Origin: Saccharopolyspora ipomoeae
Lineage (GTDB): Bacteria > Actinomycetota > Actinomycetes > Mycobacteriales > Pseudonocardiaceae
Assembly: GCF_029952525.1 (NCBI RefSeq)
Contig: NZ_JASAOF010000003.1
Span: 186,001 to 250,000 of the forward strand
DNA length: 64,000 nucleotides
Reading direction: 5' to 3'
The translations under genes and the position numbers were made by a program. Of this stretch, positions 17,018 through 25,552 are shown one piece after another. A model generated the notes under the pieces. The model saw nothing but the letters and a program-made list of their open reading frames with translations, was not told the DNA's origin and did no database searches. Each line of letters begins with the position of its first letter. Position 1 is the first letter of the stretch.

Positions 17018-17089
17018 TGATCGTCCACTCCTCCGTCTTGCGCTGTCGCCGAAATGGGTAGCTGACCAGCGCGGTTCTACGCTCCCCAA

Positions 17090-17683
17090 GTGATCACCCC
17101 ATCACCCGGCGGCCTTCAGGCCTTCGCCGACGAATCGTTCCGCGAAGCCGAACTCGGCGGTTTCTACGTTTTGGCCGCAGCCGTCTTCGAACCCGGCGCC
17201 GAAGATGCCGCCCGCGACGCCATGCACGTTCTGCAAGGCAAACGCGCTCCGCTGAAGCTGCACTGGAACGAGATGAACCAACAGCTGCGGCACAACGCCG
17301 TCAAAACCATCGCTGATCTCGACGGCTTCTACGTCGTGGCCGTGGGCTCACCGGTCCCGGCACGACGCCAAGAGCGTGCGCGGGCCGCGTGTCTGGTCCA
17401 ACTCACACTCGAACTCCACGGCCTGGGAGTAACAGAACTGCACATGGAATCGCGGACTCCCGAGCTGAATCAGCGCGATGTCAACACCGTCCGCGGCGCC
17501 CGATTCTGCTTACCCCGCCGATCGGTCTTCCACATCGACCACATTCCGGGAAAGCGAGAAGCGCTGTTGTGGGCCGCTGACATCGCCGCCGGAGCTGTTC
17601 GCGCCCAGCACGAGGGACGTGCCGATTATCAGCCGCTGCTGGGAGAAAGCCTTCACGAAATCGCCGTCACGACCGACTGCTGA
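17090..17683 (+). CDS. DUF3800-like hypothetical protein (possible RNase H-fold nuclease)
   Basis: A 197-residue protein. The opening FADESFREAELGGFYVLAAA resembles DUF3800 proteins, which begin with an Asp-Glu-Ser and a hydrophobic strand, and later acidic residues (LHWNE, HMESR, WAADIAAGAV) fit the scattered acidic active site of an RNase H-like fold. That family is linked to defence and mobile contexts but its activity is poorly defined. The GTG start at 17090 lies in AAGTGATCACC. Divergent from the 56-residue gene. Assignment rests on pattern similarity only. Confidence 0.6.
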   Translation: MITPSPGGLQAFADESFREAELGGFYVLAAAVFEPGAEDAARDAMHVLQGKRAPLKLHWNEMNQQLRHNAVKTIADLDGFYVVAVGSPVPARRQERARAACLVQLTLELHGLGVTELHMESRTPELNQRDVNTVRGARFCLPRRSVFHIDHIPGKREALLWAADIAAGAVRAQHEGRADYQPLLGESLHEIAVTTDC

Positions 17684-17905
17684 CCTGGTCCTGACATGCG
17701 TAGAGGCAGGGTCCCGGTCTACCCCGGGTGCACCTGCCCCTGCGACTCGCCCGACACCCACGATGCCGAGCTCCTGCGGCGAGCTTATCGCACTGGCCCA
17801 AGCCCTTTCCATGACACGATCGACTTACTCCGCTGCTGCGGGGGTTCGTCGTTATGCGTGCCTCTTTCGCTGGTTTTGGGGTATCGGCGGTCGTAGCTTG
17901 CTCGT

Positions 17906-18817
17906 ATGGAGTTTCGGCGGTTGGAGACTTTGCTCGCGGTGGCCGAGGAGGGGCACTTCGGGCGGGCCGCTGAGCGGTTGTTCCTGGCGAAGGCGACCGT
18001 GACCGAGCACGTCAAGCAGCTGGAGCAGGACTTCGGGGTGCCGTTGCTGGAGCGCGGGCCGGTGCGGTTGACGCCCGCCGGGCACCGGCTCGCGCGGCAC
18101 GCGCGAGCGCTCCTGGCCGCCGCCGAGCTCGCCCGCGAGGACGTCGCCGAGGCGGCGACGGCGCAGCCGGGCGTGCTGCGGGTCGGCGTGATGGGGCACG
18201 GCTCGGCCGAGCTGACCCCGGCGACCGTGCGGGCGTTCCGGACCGCCCACCCCGAGATCGACCTGCGGCTGGTGCCGCTGGACTTCACCGAGCACGTGTC
18301 GGCGCTGCTGGAGCACCGGGTGGACGTGGCCTTCGTGCGCCCGGCGCCGGAGGACGAGCGCGTCGAGATCGACGTGCTCACCACCGAGCGGCGGATCGTC
18401 GTCGTCTCGGCCCGCTGGGAACTGGCCGACGCGCCCGAGGTGCGGTTGGCCGACGTGCTCGACCTGCCGTTCATCCGGCTACCCGAGCGCACGCCGCGGC
18501 CGTTCACCGACTACCTGTACTTCACCGCGGCGCGGGGCGGGGAAGCCCCGCGCCGCGGTCGGGACGACGCCGTCACCCCGCACGAGGTGCTGGCCACCGC
18601 GGCCGCCGGGCGCGGGGCGGGTTCGGCGCTGGAGTCCTTCGAGCGCTTCTACCCGTGGCCCGGCACCCGGTGCGTGCCGGTGGCCGACGCGCCGTGGGAG
18701 CACAGCGTGCTGGTCAGCCGCGCCGGTGACCCGGACCCGCAGGTCCGGGCCTTCCGGACGCTGGCCGCCGGCCTCGCCCGGGAACTCGGCCCCGGACTGC
18801 GGCTGACCCCGGCTTGA
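17906..18817 (+). CDS. LysR-family transcriptional regulator
   Basis: A 303-residue LysR regulator. The N-terminal winged helix-turn-helix spans about residues 1-60 (FRRLETLLAVAEEGHFGRAA and a recognition segment KATVTEHVKQLE), followed by a periplasmic-binding-like effector domain with VGVMGHGSAE. The targets are unknown. It points away from its left neighbour and converges with the second protease gene 16 bp beyond its stop. The 222 bp upstream (17684-17905) holds no gene. Confidence 0.93.
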   Translation: MEFRRLETLLAVAEEGHFGRAAERLFLAKATVTEHVKQLEQDFGVPLLERGPVRLTPAGHRLARHARALLAAAELAREDVAEAATAQPGVLRVGVMGHGSAELTPATVRAFRTAHPEIDLRLVPLDFTEHVSALLEHRVDVAFVRPAPEDERVEIDVLTTERRIVVVSARWELADAPEVRLADVLDLPFIRLPERTPRPFTDYLYFTAARGGEAPRRGRDDAVTPHEVLATAAAGRGAGSALESFERFYPWPGTRCVPVADAPWEHSVLVSRAGDPDPQVRAFRTLAAGLARELGPGLRLTPA

Positions 18818-18833
18818 TCAGCACGACCGGTGG

Positions 18834-19637
18834 TCAGCGCTGCGCCGTGAGCTGGGCCTGGATGTCCGGCTGGTAGGCGGCGGTGCGGGTGTAGATGCCC
18901 GGGTTTCCCGGCCGGGCGCAGCCGTTGCCGGTGGAGACGATGCCGACGAGCTTGCCGTCGACCACCAGCGGGCCGCCGGAGTCGCCCTGGCAGCTGTCCA
19001 CGCCGCCTTCGGGGAACCCGGCGCAGACCATCGCCTTCGGGTCGTACTGCTCGTAAGCCTTCTTGCAGTCGGCGTCCGAGGTCAGCGGCACCTCGGCCTT
19101 CTGCAGGGTCTCGGAGGCGTCGCCGCCCTCGGAGGTGGCGCCCCAGCCGAGCACGGCGGCCATCTTGCCCGGCTCGTAGGCGGCGGTGTCCTCCGGCGTG
19201 GCGACCGGCAGCGGGGCCTGGGGCAGTTCCTGGTCGAGGGTCAGCACCGCGACGTCGGAGCCGGTGTTGGCGTCCTGGTAGCCGGGGTGCACCCAGATGT
19301 CGGTGACCGCGGCTTCGACGCCCTCGGTGGTGGACTTGTCCTCCCGGCCCGCGACGACCTTGACCGCCGTGGGCTGCTCGCCCTCGACGCAGTGAGCGGC
19401 GGTGATGACCTTGTTGGCCGCGCCGATCGTGCCGCCGCAGAACTGGTTGCCCTGGTTGTCGGCCAGGAAGACCACCCACGGGTGGTCGGCGATCGGGGCC
19501 TGCTGCCCGCCGACGATCGGCGGTGCGGCCGCGCCCTGCTCGGAGGCGTGCGCGCTGGTCGTCAGCAGCCCGCCGAGCAGGCTCATCGCCGCGAGCGTTC
19601 CGGCCGCCGCCCGCGCCCCGAATTTCGTGTCCGACAT
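18834..19637 (-). CDS. Secreted trypsin-like serine protease (S1A), paralogue
   Basis: A 267-residue secreted endopeptidase, close paralogue of the 13906-14724 product. A signal peptide covers about residues 1-31 (LGGLLTTSAHAS), and the mature N-terminus is probably IVGG after a short propeptide. The triad is complete: ITAAHC, GSDVAVLTL, GDSGGP. DSCQGDSGGP carries the trypsin-type Asp. ATG 19637 follows GGAGGAGACGAACC. The gene stands alone; 243 bp separate it from cobN's stop with no gene between. Confidence 0.93.
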   Translation of the reverse strand: MSDTKFGARAAAGTLAAMSLLGGLLTTSAHASEQGAAAPPIVGGQQAPIADHPWVVFLADNQGNQFCGGTIGAANKVITAAHCVEGEQPTAVKVVAGREDKSTTEGVEAAVTDIWVHPGYQDANTGSDVAVLTLDQELPQAPLPVATPEDTAAYEPGKMAAVLGWGATSEGGDASETLQKAEVPLTSDADCKKAYEQYDPKAMVCAGFPEGGVDSCQGDSGGPLVVDGKLVGIVSTGNGCARPGNPGIYTRTAAYQPDIQAQLTAQR

Positions 19638-19880
19638 GGTTCGTCTCCTCCCCCGGAACCTCCCCGGCGGCCGTCCGACCGCCGCTCCGGCTCGTCCAAA
19701 GTGTCCACGAGTAAGAGGAGATGAACCCCCTGTCAGATACACCTCGACCGGGAGCACAACACGAACGAGTGGAATTCTGCGGGACTTTCCACTCGAACGG
19801 CCCACCACCTCAGTCCACTGTGGAGAGACAGGAGAAGGTACATTCCGCCCGGGACCGGCGCCCCGGTCCCGGGCCGACGA

Positions 19881-22800
19881 TCAGTCCTCCAGCTGGCCTT
19901 CCAACTCCAGGTACACCGACCGCAGGTCGTCGAGGACCTGCTCGTCCGGCTCGGCCCACAGGCCCCGGTCGGCGGCCTCCAGCAGGCGCTCGGTCATGCC
20001 GCGCAGCGCCCACGGGTTGGAGTTGCGCAGGAACTGCTGCACCTGCTCGTCGAAGACGTAGGACTCGGCCAGCTTGGTGTACATCCAGTCGTCGACGACC
20101 CCGGCGGTGGCGTCGAAGCCGAACAGGTAGTCCACGGTCGCCGCGAGCTCGAACGCGCCCTTGTAGCCGTGGCGCTGCATCGCCGAGATCCACTTCGGGT
20201 TGACCACCCGGGCCCGGAAGACCCGCTTGGTCTCCTCGCCCAGCGTCCGCGTCTTGACCGCGTGCGGCACCGCCGAGTCACCCACGTAGGCGGCCGGATT
20301 CTGCCCGGACAGCGAGCGCACCATCGCGACCATGCCGCCGTGGTACTGGAAGTAGTCGTCGGAGTCGGCGATGTCGTGCTCGCGGGTGTCGACGTTCTTG
20401 GCCGCCACCTGGATGCGCTTGAACGCCGTCTCCATGTCGCCGCGCGCCTCGCGCCCGTCCAGGCCCCGCCCGTAGGCGTAGCCGCCCCAGGTCGCGTAGA
20501 CCTCGGCGAGGTCGGCGTCGCTGCGCCAGTTGCGGGCGTCGATCAGCGGCAGCAGACCGGCACCGTAGGCGCCCGGCTTCGAGCCGAAGATGCGGGTCGA
20601 GGCCCGGCGGTCGTCGCCGTGCTCGGCCCTGTCGGCGCGGTAGTGGGCGGCGACGTAGTTGTCCTCGTCGGGCTCGTCGAGGACGGCCACGGTCTGCACC
20701 GCGTCGTCGATCAGCGACACCACGTGCGGGAACGCGTCGCGGAAGAAGCCGGAGATGCGCACCACCACGTCGATGCGCGGGCGCCCCAGCTCGGCGACCG
20801 GGACGACCTCGAAGCCGGTGACCCGCCGGGACGCGTCGTCCCACTTCGGGCGGCAGCCCAGCAGCCACAGGATCTCGGCGATGTCGTCGCCCTGGGTCCG
20901 CATCGCCGAGGTGCCCCACACGGTCAGGCCGACCGAGCGCGGGTTCTCCCCGGTGTCGGCGACGTGCCGGGCGATCAGCGACTCGGCCAGCGCGGAGCCG
21001 ACGTCGAAGGCGTTGCGGGACGGGATGGCCTTGGGGTCCACCGAGTAGAAGTTGCGGCCGGTCGGCAGCACCGAGATCAGACCGCGGGTCGGCGACCCGG
21101 ACGGCCCAGCGGGCACGAAACCGCCGTCGAGCGCGTGCAGCACGTTGTCGACCTCGTCGGTGGTGCGCGCCAGCCGCGGCACCAGCTCGGCGCAGGCGAA
21201 CCGCAGGATGCGGCCGACGTCGGCGATCTCGGCGCCGATCACGCCGGTGACGACCTCCTCGGCCCGCTCGGCGTCCCAGCCGGTGTCGGCGAGCGCCTCG
21301 ACGAGCCTGCGCGCCAACGACTCCAGCAGGTCCACCGCGTCCGACGCCGAGGCCGACGGGCCCTCGACGAGCTTCGTCAGCTCGGCCGGGACGTCCGCGC
21401 GCGCACCGGGTTCGGCCAGCAGCGCCTGCTCGTCGAGTCCGAAGTGGCCCGACAGCGCGGAGCGCAGGCCGGGCAGCGCGCCGACCGTGCCGCCGAAGAC
21501 CTGCTTGGCGCGCAGGATCGCCAGCACGTCGTTGACCAGCTCCTCGTCGCGCGGCGCGCGGCCGAGGATGTGCAGACCGTCGCGGATCTGCACGTCCTTG
21601 ATCTCGCACAGGTAGCCGTCGACGTGCATCACGAAGTCGTCGAAGGACTCCTCGTCAGGCTGACCCTCCTGGTGCAGGTCGTGGTGCAGCTCGGCGTGGG
21701 TGATCAGCTCCCAGATCTGGTTGCGCAGCGCCGGCTTCTTCTCCGGGTCCAGGTCCGTGACCAGGGCGTACTCGTCGAGCAGCTGCTCCAGCTTGGCGAT
21801 GTCGCCGTATGCGTCGGCGCGCGCCATCGGCGGGATCATGTGGTCGACCACGGTCGCGTGGCCGCGCCGCTTGGCCTGCGTGCCCTCGCCCGGGTCGTTG
21901 ACGATGAACGGGTAGACGAACGGCATGTCGCCCAGCACCGCGTCCGGCGCGCAGTCCGCGGCCAGGCCCAGGCCCTTGCCGGGCAGCCACTCCAGGGTGC
22001 CGTGCTTGCCGAGGTGGATCACCGCGTCGGCGCCGAACTCCTCGTCCAGCCAGCGGTAGGCGGCCAGGTACTGGTGCGACGGCGGCAGGTCCGGGTCGTG
22101 GTAGATCGCGATCGGGTTCTCGCCGAACCCGCGCGGCGGCTGGATCAGGATCACCACGTTGCCGAAGCGCAGCGCGGCGACGTAGAGGTAGCCCTCGTCG
22201 TCGACGTAGAGGCTGCCGGGCGGGGCGCCCCAGTGCTCGGTCATCGACGCGCGCAGCTCCTCGGGCAGCGCGTCGAACCACTCGCGGTAGCGCGGCGCCG
22301 GGACGCGGATCGCGGCCTCGGCCATCTGCTCCTCGGTCAGCCACTCCACGTCGTGCCCACCTGCGGAGATGAGCCGGTGGATGAGGGTGTCGCCGTCCAG
22401 GCCGGCCACGTCCAGCCCGCCGAGGTCGTAGCCCGCGGCCTCCAGCGCGCGCAGCAGCACCACCGCGGAGGCCGGGGTGTCCAGGCCGACGGCGTTGCCG
22501 ACGCGGGAGTGCTTGGTCGGGTAGGACGAGAGCACGACGCCGAGGCGCTTGGCGGAGTTGTCGACGTGCCGCAGCCGCGCCAGCGACACCGCGGTGGAGG
22601 CCACCCGCGCCGCGCGCTCGGCGTCGGCGACGTAGACCGGGATGCCCTCCGGGCCCTCCTCCTTGAAGGAGAACGGGACGCTGATCAACCGGCCGTCGAA
22701 CTCCGGCACCGCGACCTGCATCGCGGCGTCCATCGGCGACAGCGCGGCGTCGCTGTCGGCCCACACCGCGCGGCTGGTCGTCAGGCACAGGCCCTGCAGC

Positions 22801-23558
22801 ACCGGGATGTCGAGCTCGGCCAGCGCGCCCGCGTCCCAGGAGTCCTCGTCGCCGCCCGCGCTGGCGTCGGCGGCCACGGCACCGCCCGCGGCCAGGACGG
22901 TGGCGATCAGGGTGTCGCAGCCGGCCAGCAGCTCGCGCAGACCGGCGGCGTCGGACAGGCCGCGCAGCGAACCGCAGAACACCGGCACGACGTTGGCCCC
23001 GGCGGCTTCGACCTGGTCGGCGAGGGTGTCGACGAAGGCGGTGTTGCCCGACAGGGCGTGCGCCCGGTAGAAGACCACGCCGATCGTGGGCTTCGACGGG
23101 TCGTGGGCGCGCTCGCCGTGCAGCCCGAACTCGGGCATCGACTGCGGCTCGGTGAACCCGGTACCGGTCAGCAGCACGGTGTCGGACAGGAAGTTCGCCA
23201 GCTGCGCGAGGTTCTCCGGACCGCCTTCGACCAGGTAGGCCAGGGCCTGGGTGGACACACCGGCGGGCACCGTGGACAGCGTCATCAGCTCGGCGTCCGG
23301 GGTGGCCTCACCGCCCAGCGCCACGGTCGGGAGGCCGGAGGCCAGCACGGCGTCCAGGCCCTCCTCCCAGGCGCGACGGCCGCCGAGCAGGCGCACGACC
23401 ACGACGTCGACGCCGTCGAGCAGCGCGGGAACGTCCTCGGCGGCCACCCGGGAGGGGTTGGCGACGCGGTAGTCGGCCTCGGCGGCGCGGGCGGCCAGCA
23501 GGTCGGTGTCCGCAGTGGACAGCAGCAGAACTCGGGCGTCGCGGGCAGGCTCGCTCAC
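19881..23558 (-). CDS. cobN: Cobaltochelatase large subunit CobN
   Basis: A 1225-residue CobN, the large subunit that inserts Co(II) into hydrogenobyrinic acid a,c-diamide, driven by the ATPase/VWA partner encoded at 10852-12876. Length and the diagnostic HLGKHGTLEWLPGK segment fit CobN; homologous ChlH binds porphyrin. The GTG at 23558 follows GAGGATCACC. A cobalamin riboswitch lies immediately upstream, so adenosylcobalamin should repress it. The chelatase subunits lie 7 kb apart with accessory genes between. A long reading frame on the opposite strand is a GC-bias shadow. Confidence 0.96.
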   Translation of the reverse strand: MSEPARDARVLLLSTADTDLLAARAAEADYRVANPSRVAAEDVPALLDGVDVVVVRLLGGRRAWEEGLDAVLASGLPTVALGGEATPDAELMTLSTVPAGVSTQALAYLVEGGPENLAQLANFLSDTVLLTGTGFTEPQSMPEFGLHGERAHDPSKPTIGVVFYRAHALSGNTAFVDTLADQVEAAGANVVPVFCGSLRGLSDAAGLRELLAGCDTLIATVLAAGGAVAADASAGGDEDSWDAGALAELDIPVLQGLCLTTSRAVWADSDAALSPMDAAMQVAVPEFDGRLISVPFSFKEEGPEGIPVYVADAERAARVASTAVSLARLRHVDNSAKRLGVVLSSYPTKHSRVGNAVGLDTPASAVVLLRALEAAGYDLGGLDVAGLDGDTLIHRLISAGGHDVEWLTEEQMAEAAIRVPAPRYREWFDALPEELRASMTEHWGAPPGSLYVDDEGYLYVAALRFGNVVILIQPPRGFGENPIAIYHDPDLPPSHQYLAAYRWLDEEFGADAVIHLGKHGTLEWLPGKGLGLAADCAPDAVLGDMPFVYPFIVNDPGEGTQAKRRGHATVVDHMIPPMARADAYGDIAKLEQLLDEYALVTDLDPEKKPALRNQIWELITHAELHHDLHQEGQPDEESFDDFVMHVDGYLCEIKDVQIRDGLHILGRAPRDEELVNDVLAILRAKQVFGGTVGALPGLRSALSGHFGLDEQALLAEPGARADVPAELTKLVEGPSASASDAVDLLESLARRLVEALADTGWDAERAEEVVTGVIGAEIADVGRILRFACAELVPRLARTTDEVDNVLHALDGGFVPAGPSGSPTRGLISVLPTGRNFYSVDPKAIPSRNAFDVGSALAESLIARHVADTGENPRSVGLTVWGTSAMRTQGDDIAEILWLLGCRPKWDDASRRVTGFEVVPVAELGRPRIDVVVRISGFFRDAFPHVVSLIDDAVQTVAVLDEPDEDNYVAAHYRADRAEHGDDRRASTRIFGSKPGAYGAGLLPLIDARNWRSDADLAEVYATWGGYAYGRGLDGREARGDMETAFKRIQVAAKNVDTREHDIADSDDYFQYHGGMVAMVRSLSGQNPAAYVGDSAVPHAVKTRTLGEETKRVFRARVVNPKWISAMQRHGYKGAFELAATVDYLFGFDATAGVVDDWMYTKLAESYVFDEQVQQFLRNSNPWALRGMTERLLEAADRGLWAEPDEQVLDDLRSVYLELEGQLED

Positions 23559-23597
23559 GGTGATCCTCTCTCGGGGTGCGCGCCCCGGCGGGGGTCA

Positions 23598-23745
23598 CGG
23601 CGGCAGGAGTTCCTGGCTCCCGGATCCTCGCGGGGTCCCCGCCTTCCAGCCCGTCAGGGCCGTGGCTGCCAGGGGCCCGCTCCCCGGTCACAGTGGCGCG
23701 ACCGCCCCGGCCTCACACCGGGTTCCTCCACGTCACCGCCGTACT
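23598..23745 (-). ncRNA. Cobalamin riboswitch 2, upstream of cobN
   Basis: On the minus strand: GGTG near the 5' end, GGAACCCGGTGTGAGGCCGG, GCCACTGTGACCGGGGAGC, GCCAC, GGAAGGCGGGG, and the B12-box-like GAGCCAGGAACTCCTGCC (23618-23601). The following platform, CCGGGGCGCGCACCCCGAGAG, closely resembles that of riboswitch 1 and stands next to the GAGGA ribosome-binding site of cobN. The box deviates somewhat from the AGTCAGGA consensus, but the order and spacing of elements are complete. Confidence 0.93.
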
Positions 23746-23821
23746 GGCGAAGCCATCCTATCGATCGAGGGACCCCTCACCACCCACCGCGCGATTTCGC
23801 GAGAAAGATCTCGTTCCCCGC

Positions 23822-24733
23822 TCAGTACCCGGCGGTCACGTCGACCAGCCCGAGGAGGGGCTGACCTGCGATGTGGCGGCGGACGTTCTCCTCGACGCGG
23901 CGGGCCAGGGCCGGCATCTGCAGGTGCGGCGGGTTGGCCGTGTGCGGGGAGATCAGCGCGCGCGGGTGGCCGAACAGCGGGTGGCCGTCGAGCAGCGGCT
24001 CCGGGTCGGTGACGTCGAGCGCGGCACCGCCGATGCGGCCCGCGTCCAGGGCCTCGACCAGCGCGTCTGTGTCGACCAGGGAGCCGCGCGCGATGTTGAT
24101 CAGCCACGCGTCGGACTTCATGGTCTCCAGCGCGGCGGCGTCGACGAGCTTCGAGGTGGCCGAGGTCGCCGGTGCCGCGACCACGACGAAGTCCGACTGG
24201 GCGAGCAGCTCCCGCGTCCCGTCGGCGTCGTCGGCGGGCCAGGTCCGCTCGGCGCCCAGCACCGGCTTGCCGGAGCGGTTCACCGCCAGCACCCGCACCT
24301 GGAAGGGGCGCAGCATCTCGATCAGCGCCTTGCCGATGCCACCGGCCCCGATGATGCCGACCGTCGATCCGGTGAGGCTGCGCATGCCCTCGGGACGCTG
24401 CCAGGTGGTGGCCCGCGCCATCGCGGCGAGCTGCCGCGCGCCGGACAGCATCAGGCCGAGGGTGTGCTCGGCGACGGTCTGGGCGAAGGTGCCCGCGGCG
24501 GAGGTGAAGGTCAGGTCCTCGCGCAGCACCCCGGAGGCCACCCAGGACTCGATGCCGGCCGAGGGCAGCTGCACCCACTCCAGCCCCGGGCGGTCGTACT
24601 CGGCGAACCGGTTCGGCTCAGCACCGAACCACACCAGCGCGTTCGCGTCCTCGGCGGAGCTCAGCTCGGCCCCCGCCGCCACCACGGCGGCCTCCAGATC
24701 GGGCTGCGACACCGGACCAACGTGGACCTTCAC
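23822..24733 (-). CDS. D-isomer-specific 2-hydroxyacid dehydrogenase
   Basis: A 303-residue NAD(P)-dependent dehydrogenase, reducing a 2-ketoacid to a D-2-hydroxyacid or the reverse. The dinucleotide fold has GIIGAGGIGKALIEML. The catalytic residues are visible: Arg in NIARGSLVD, the acidic residue in DVTDPEPL and His in SPHTAN. The substrate is not predictable; neighbours for KDG metabolism suggest a sugar-acid link. ATG at 24733. Upstream are three palindromes; downstream is the cobN riboswitch region. Confidence 0.88.
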   Translation of the reverse strand: MKVHVGPVSQPDLEAAVVAAGAELSSAEDANALVWFGAEPNRFAEYDRPGLEWVQLPSAGIESWVASGVLREDLTFTSAAGTFAQTVAEHTLGLMLSGARQLAAMARATTWQRPEGMRSLTGSTVGIIGAGGIGKALIEMLRPFQVRVLAVNRSGKPVLGAERTWPADDADGTRELLAQSDFVVVAAPATSATSKLVDAAALETMKSDAWLINIARGSLVDTDALVEALDAGRIGGAALDVTDPEPLLDGHPLFGHPRALISPHTANPPHLQMPALARRVEENVRRHIAGQPLLGLVDVTAGY

Positions 24734-24785
24734 GACTTCTCCTCCATCACACGACGTTCCCGAGACCCCACCACGACCGAGTTGT

Positions 24786-24956
24786 GGGGACGGTTCTCAT
24801 GAAAACCTCCCCTCGCCCAGACACCGGGAGGTTTTCATGAAAACTTCCCCCACCCCGCGACGAGACCCTCCGTGAGGTGGGAGAACGCCACCAGGTGTTC
24901 CCCACTCCACGTCGCACTCATCCGGGGTTGGGGGAGGTTTTCATGAAAACTTCCCC
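24786..24956. repeat. Three copies of a 26-27-bp palindrome
   Basis: Three near-perfect palindromes with the core TTTTCATGAAAA: GGGGACGGTTCTCATGAAAA...CTCCCC at 24786-24812, GGGAGGTTTTCATGAAAACT...CCCC at 24826-24851, and GGGGGAGGTTTTCATGAAAA...TCCCC at 24930-24956. The third touches the aldolase stop codon. They occupy the gap between the aldolase and the dehydrogenase, both on the minus strand. They could be operators, terminators or short mobile repeats. The end style (G run, TTTT, AAAA, C run) resembles the 78-bp repeat. Confidence 0.85.
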
Positions 24957-25549
24957 TACCTCTCCATGAGGTCGGCGAGGGCGGGGAGTTGGGTTTCATC
25001 TTCCAGGGCCGAGCCGACTGCGACGACGTCGGCTCCCGCGGCCAGGAACTCGGGGGCGTTGCGGGCGTTCATGCCGCCGGTGGCGACCACGCGCAGCGCG
25101 GGGAACGGGCCCTTCATCGCGCGGAACCAGCTGCTGCCCAGCTCGGCGGCGGGGAACGCCTTGACCCAGCTCAACCCGAGGCGCAGCGCCTGCTGGATCT
25201 CGCTGGGGGTGGCGACGCCGGGCACGTGCGGCAGGTCGAGTTCGGCGCTGAGCCGCACGATCTCGGCGTCGAGCCCGGGCGCGATGGTGAAGGCCGCGCC
25301 CAGGTCGCGGGCGGTGCGCAGCTGCACGGGGGTGACGATGGTGCCCGCGCCGACCGGACGGCCGCGCTCGGCTCCGGCGCGCACGGCGGCGGCCAGCGAC
25401 GGTTCGGCCTTCGGCGTCTCGATCGGCACCTCGACGGCGTCGATGCCCAGGTCCCAGGCGCGTTCGGCGAGTTCGACCGTCCGCTGCGGGTCCATTCCGC
25501 GCAGGATCGCCATCACCGGCCGGGCGAAGAGGTCTTCCAGGAAGGGCAC
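24956..25549 (-). CDS. eda: KDPG/KHG aldolase
   Basis: A 197-residue class I aldolase that splits 2-keto-3-deoxy-6-phosphogluconate into pyruvate and glyceraldehyde 3-phosphate, last step of the Entner-Doudoroff or uronate route. Glu44 in EVPIET and the Schiff-base Lys130 in WVKAFPAAELG are at the expected places. It starts 3 bp after the KDG kinase stop, forming a two-gene unit that phosphorylates KDG and then cleaves it. Confidence 0.93.
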   Translation of the reverse strand: MPFLEDLFARPVMAILRGMDPQRTVELAERAWDLGIDAVEVPIETPKAEPSLAAAVRAGAERGRPVGAGTIVTPVQLRTARDLGAAFTIAPGLDAEIVRLSAELDLPHVPGVATPSEIQQALRLGLSWVKAFPAAELGSSWFRAMKGPFPALRVVATGGMNARNAPEFLAAGADVVAVGSALEDETQLPALADLMER

Positions 25550-25552
25550 TTC

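Noticed and set aside
20169-23864. A 1231-codon open frame on the plus strand opposite cobN
   Set aside because: It mirrors cobN codon for codon with His/Arg/Gly/Val-rich composition, no domain and no ribosome-binding site. It is a shadow of strong GC3 bias; cobN itself is unmistakable.
24786-24956. CRISPR array reading of the three palindromes
   Set aside because: Spacing is irregular (13 and 78 bp between units), units are palindromic to their ends, only three copies exist and no cas genes are present.
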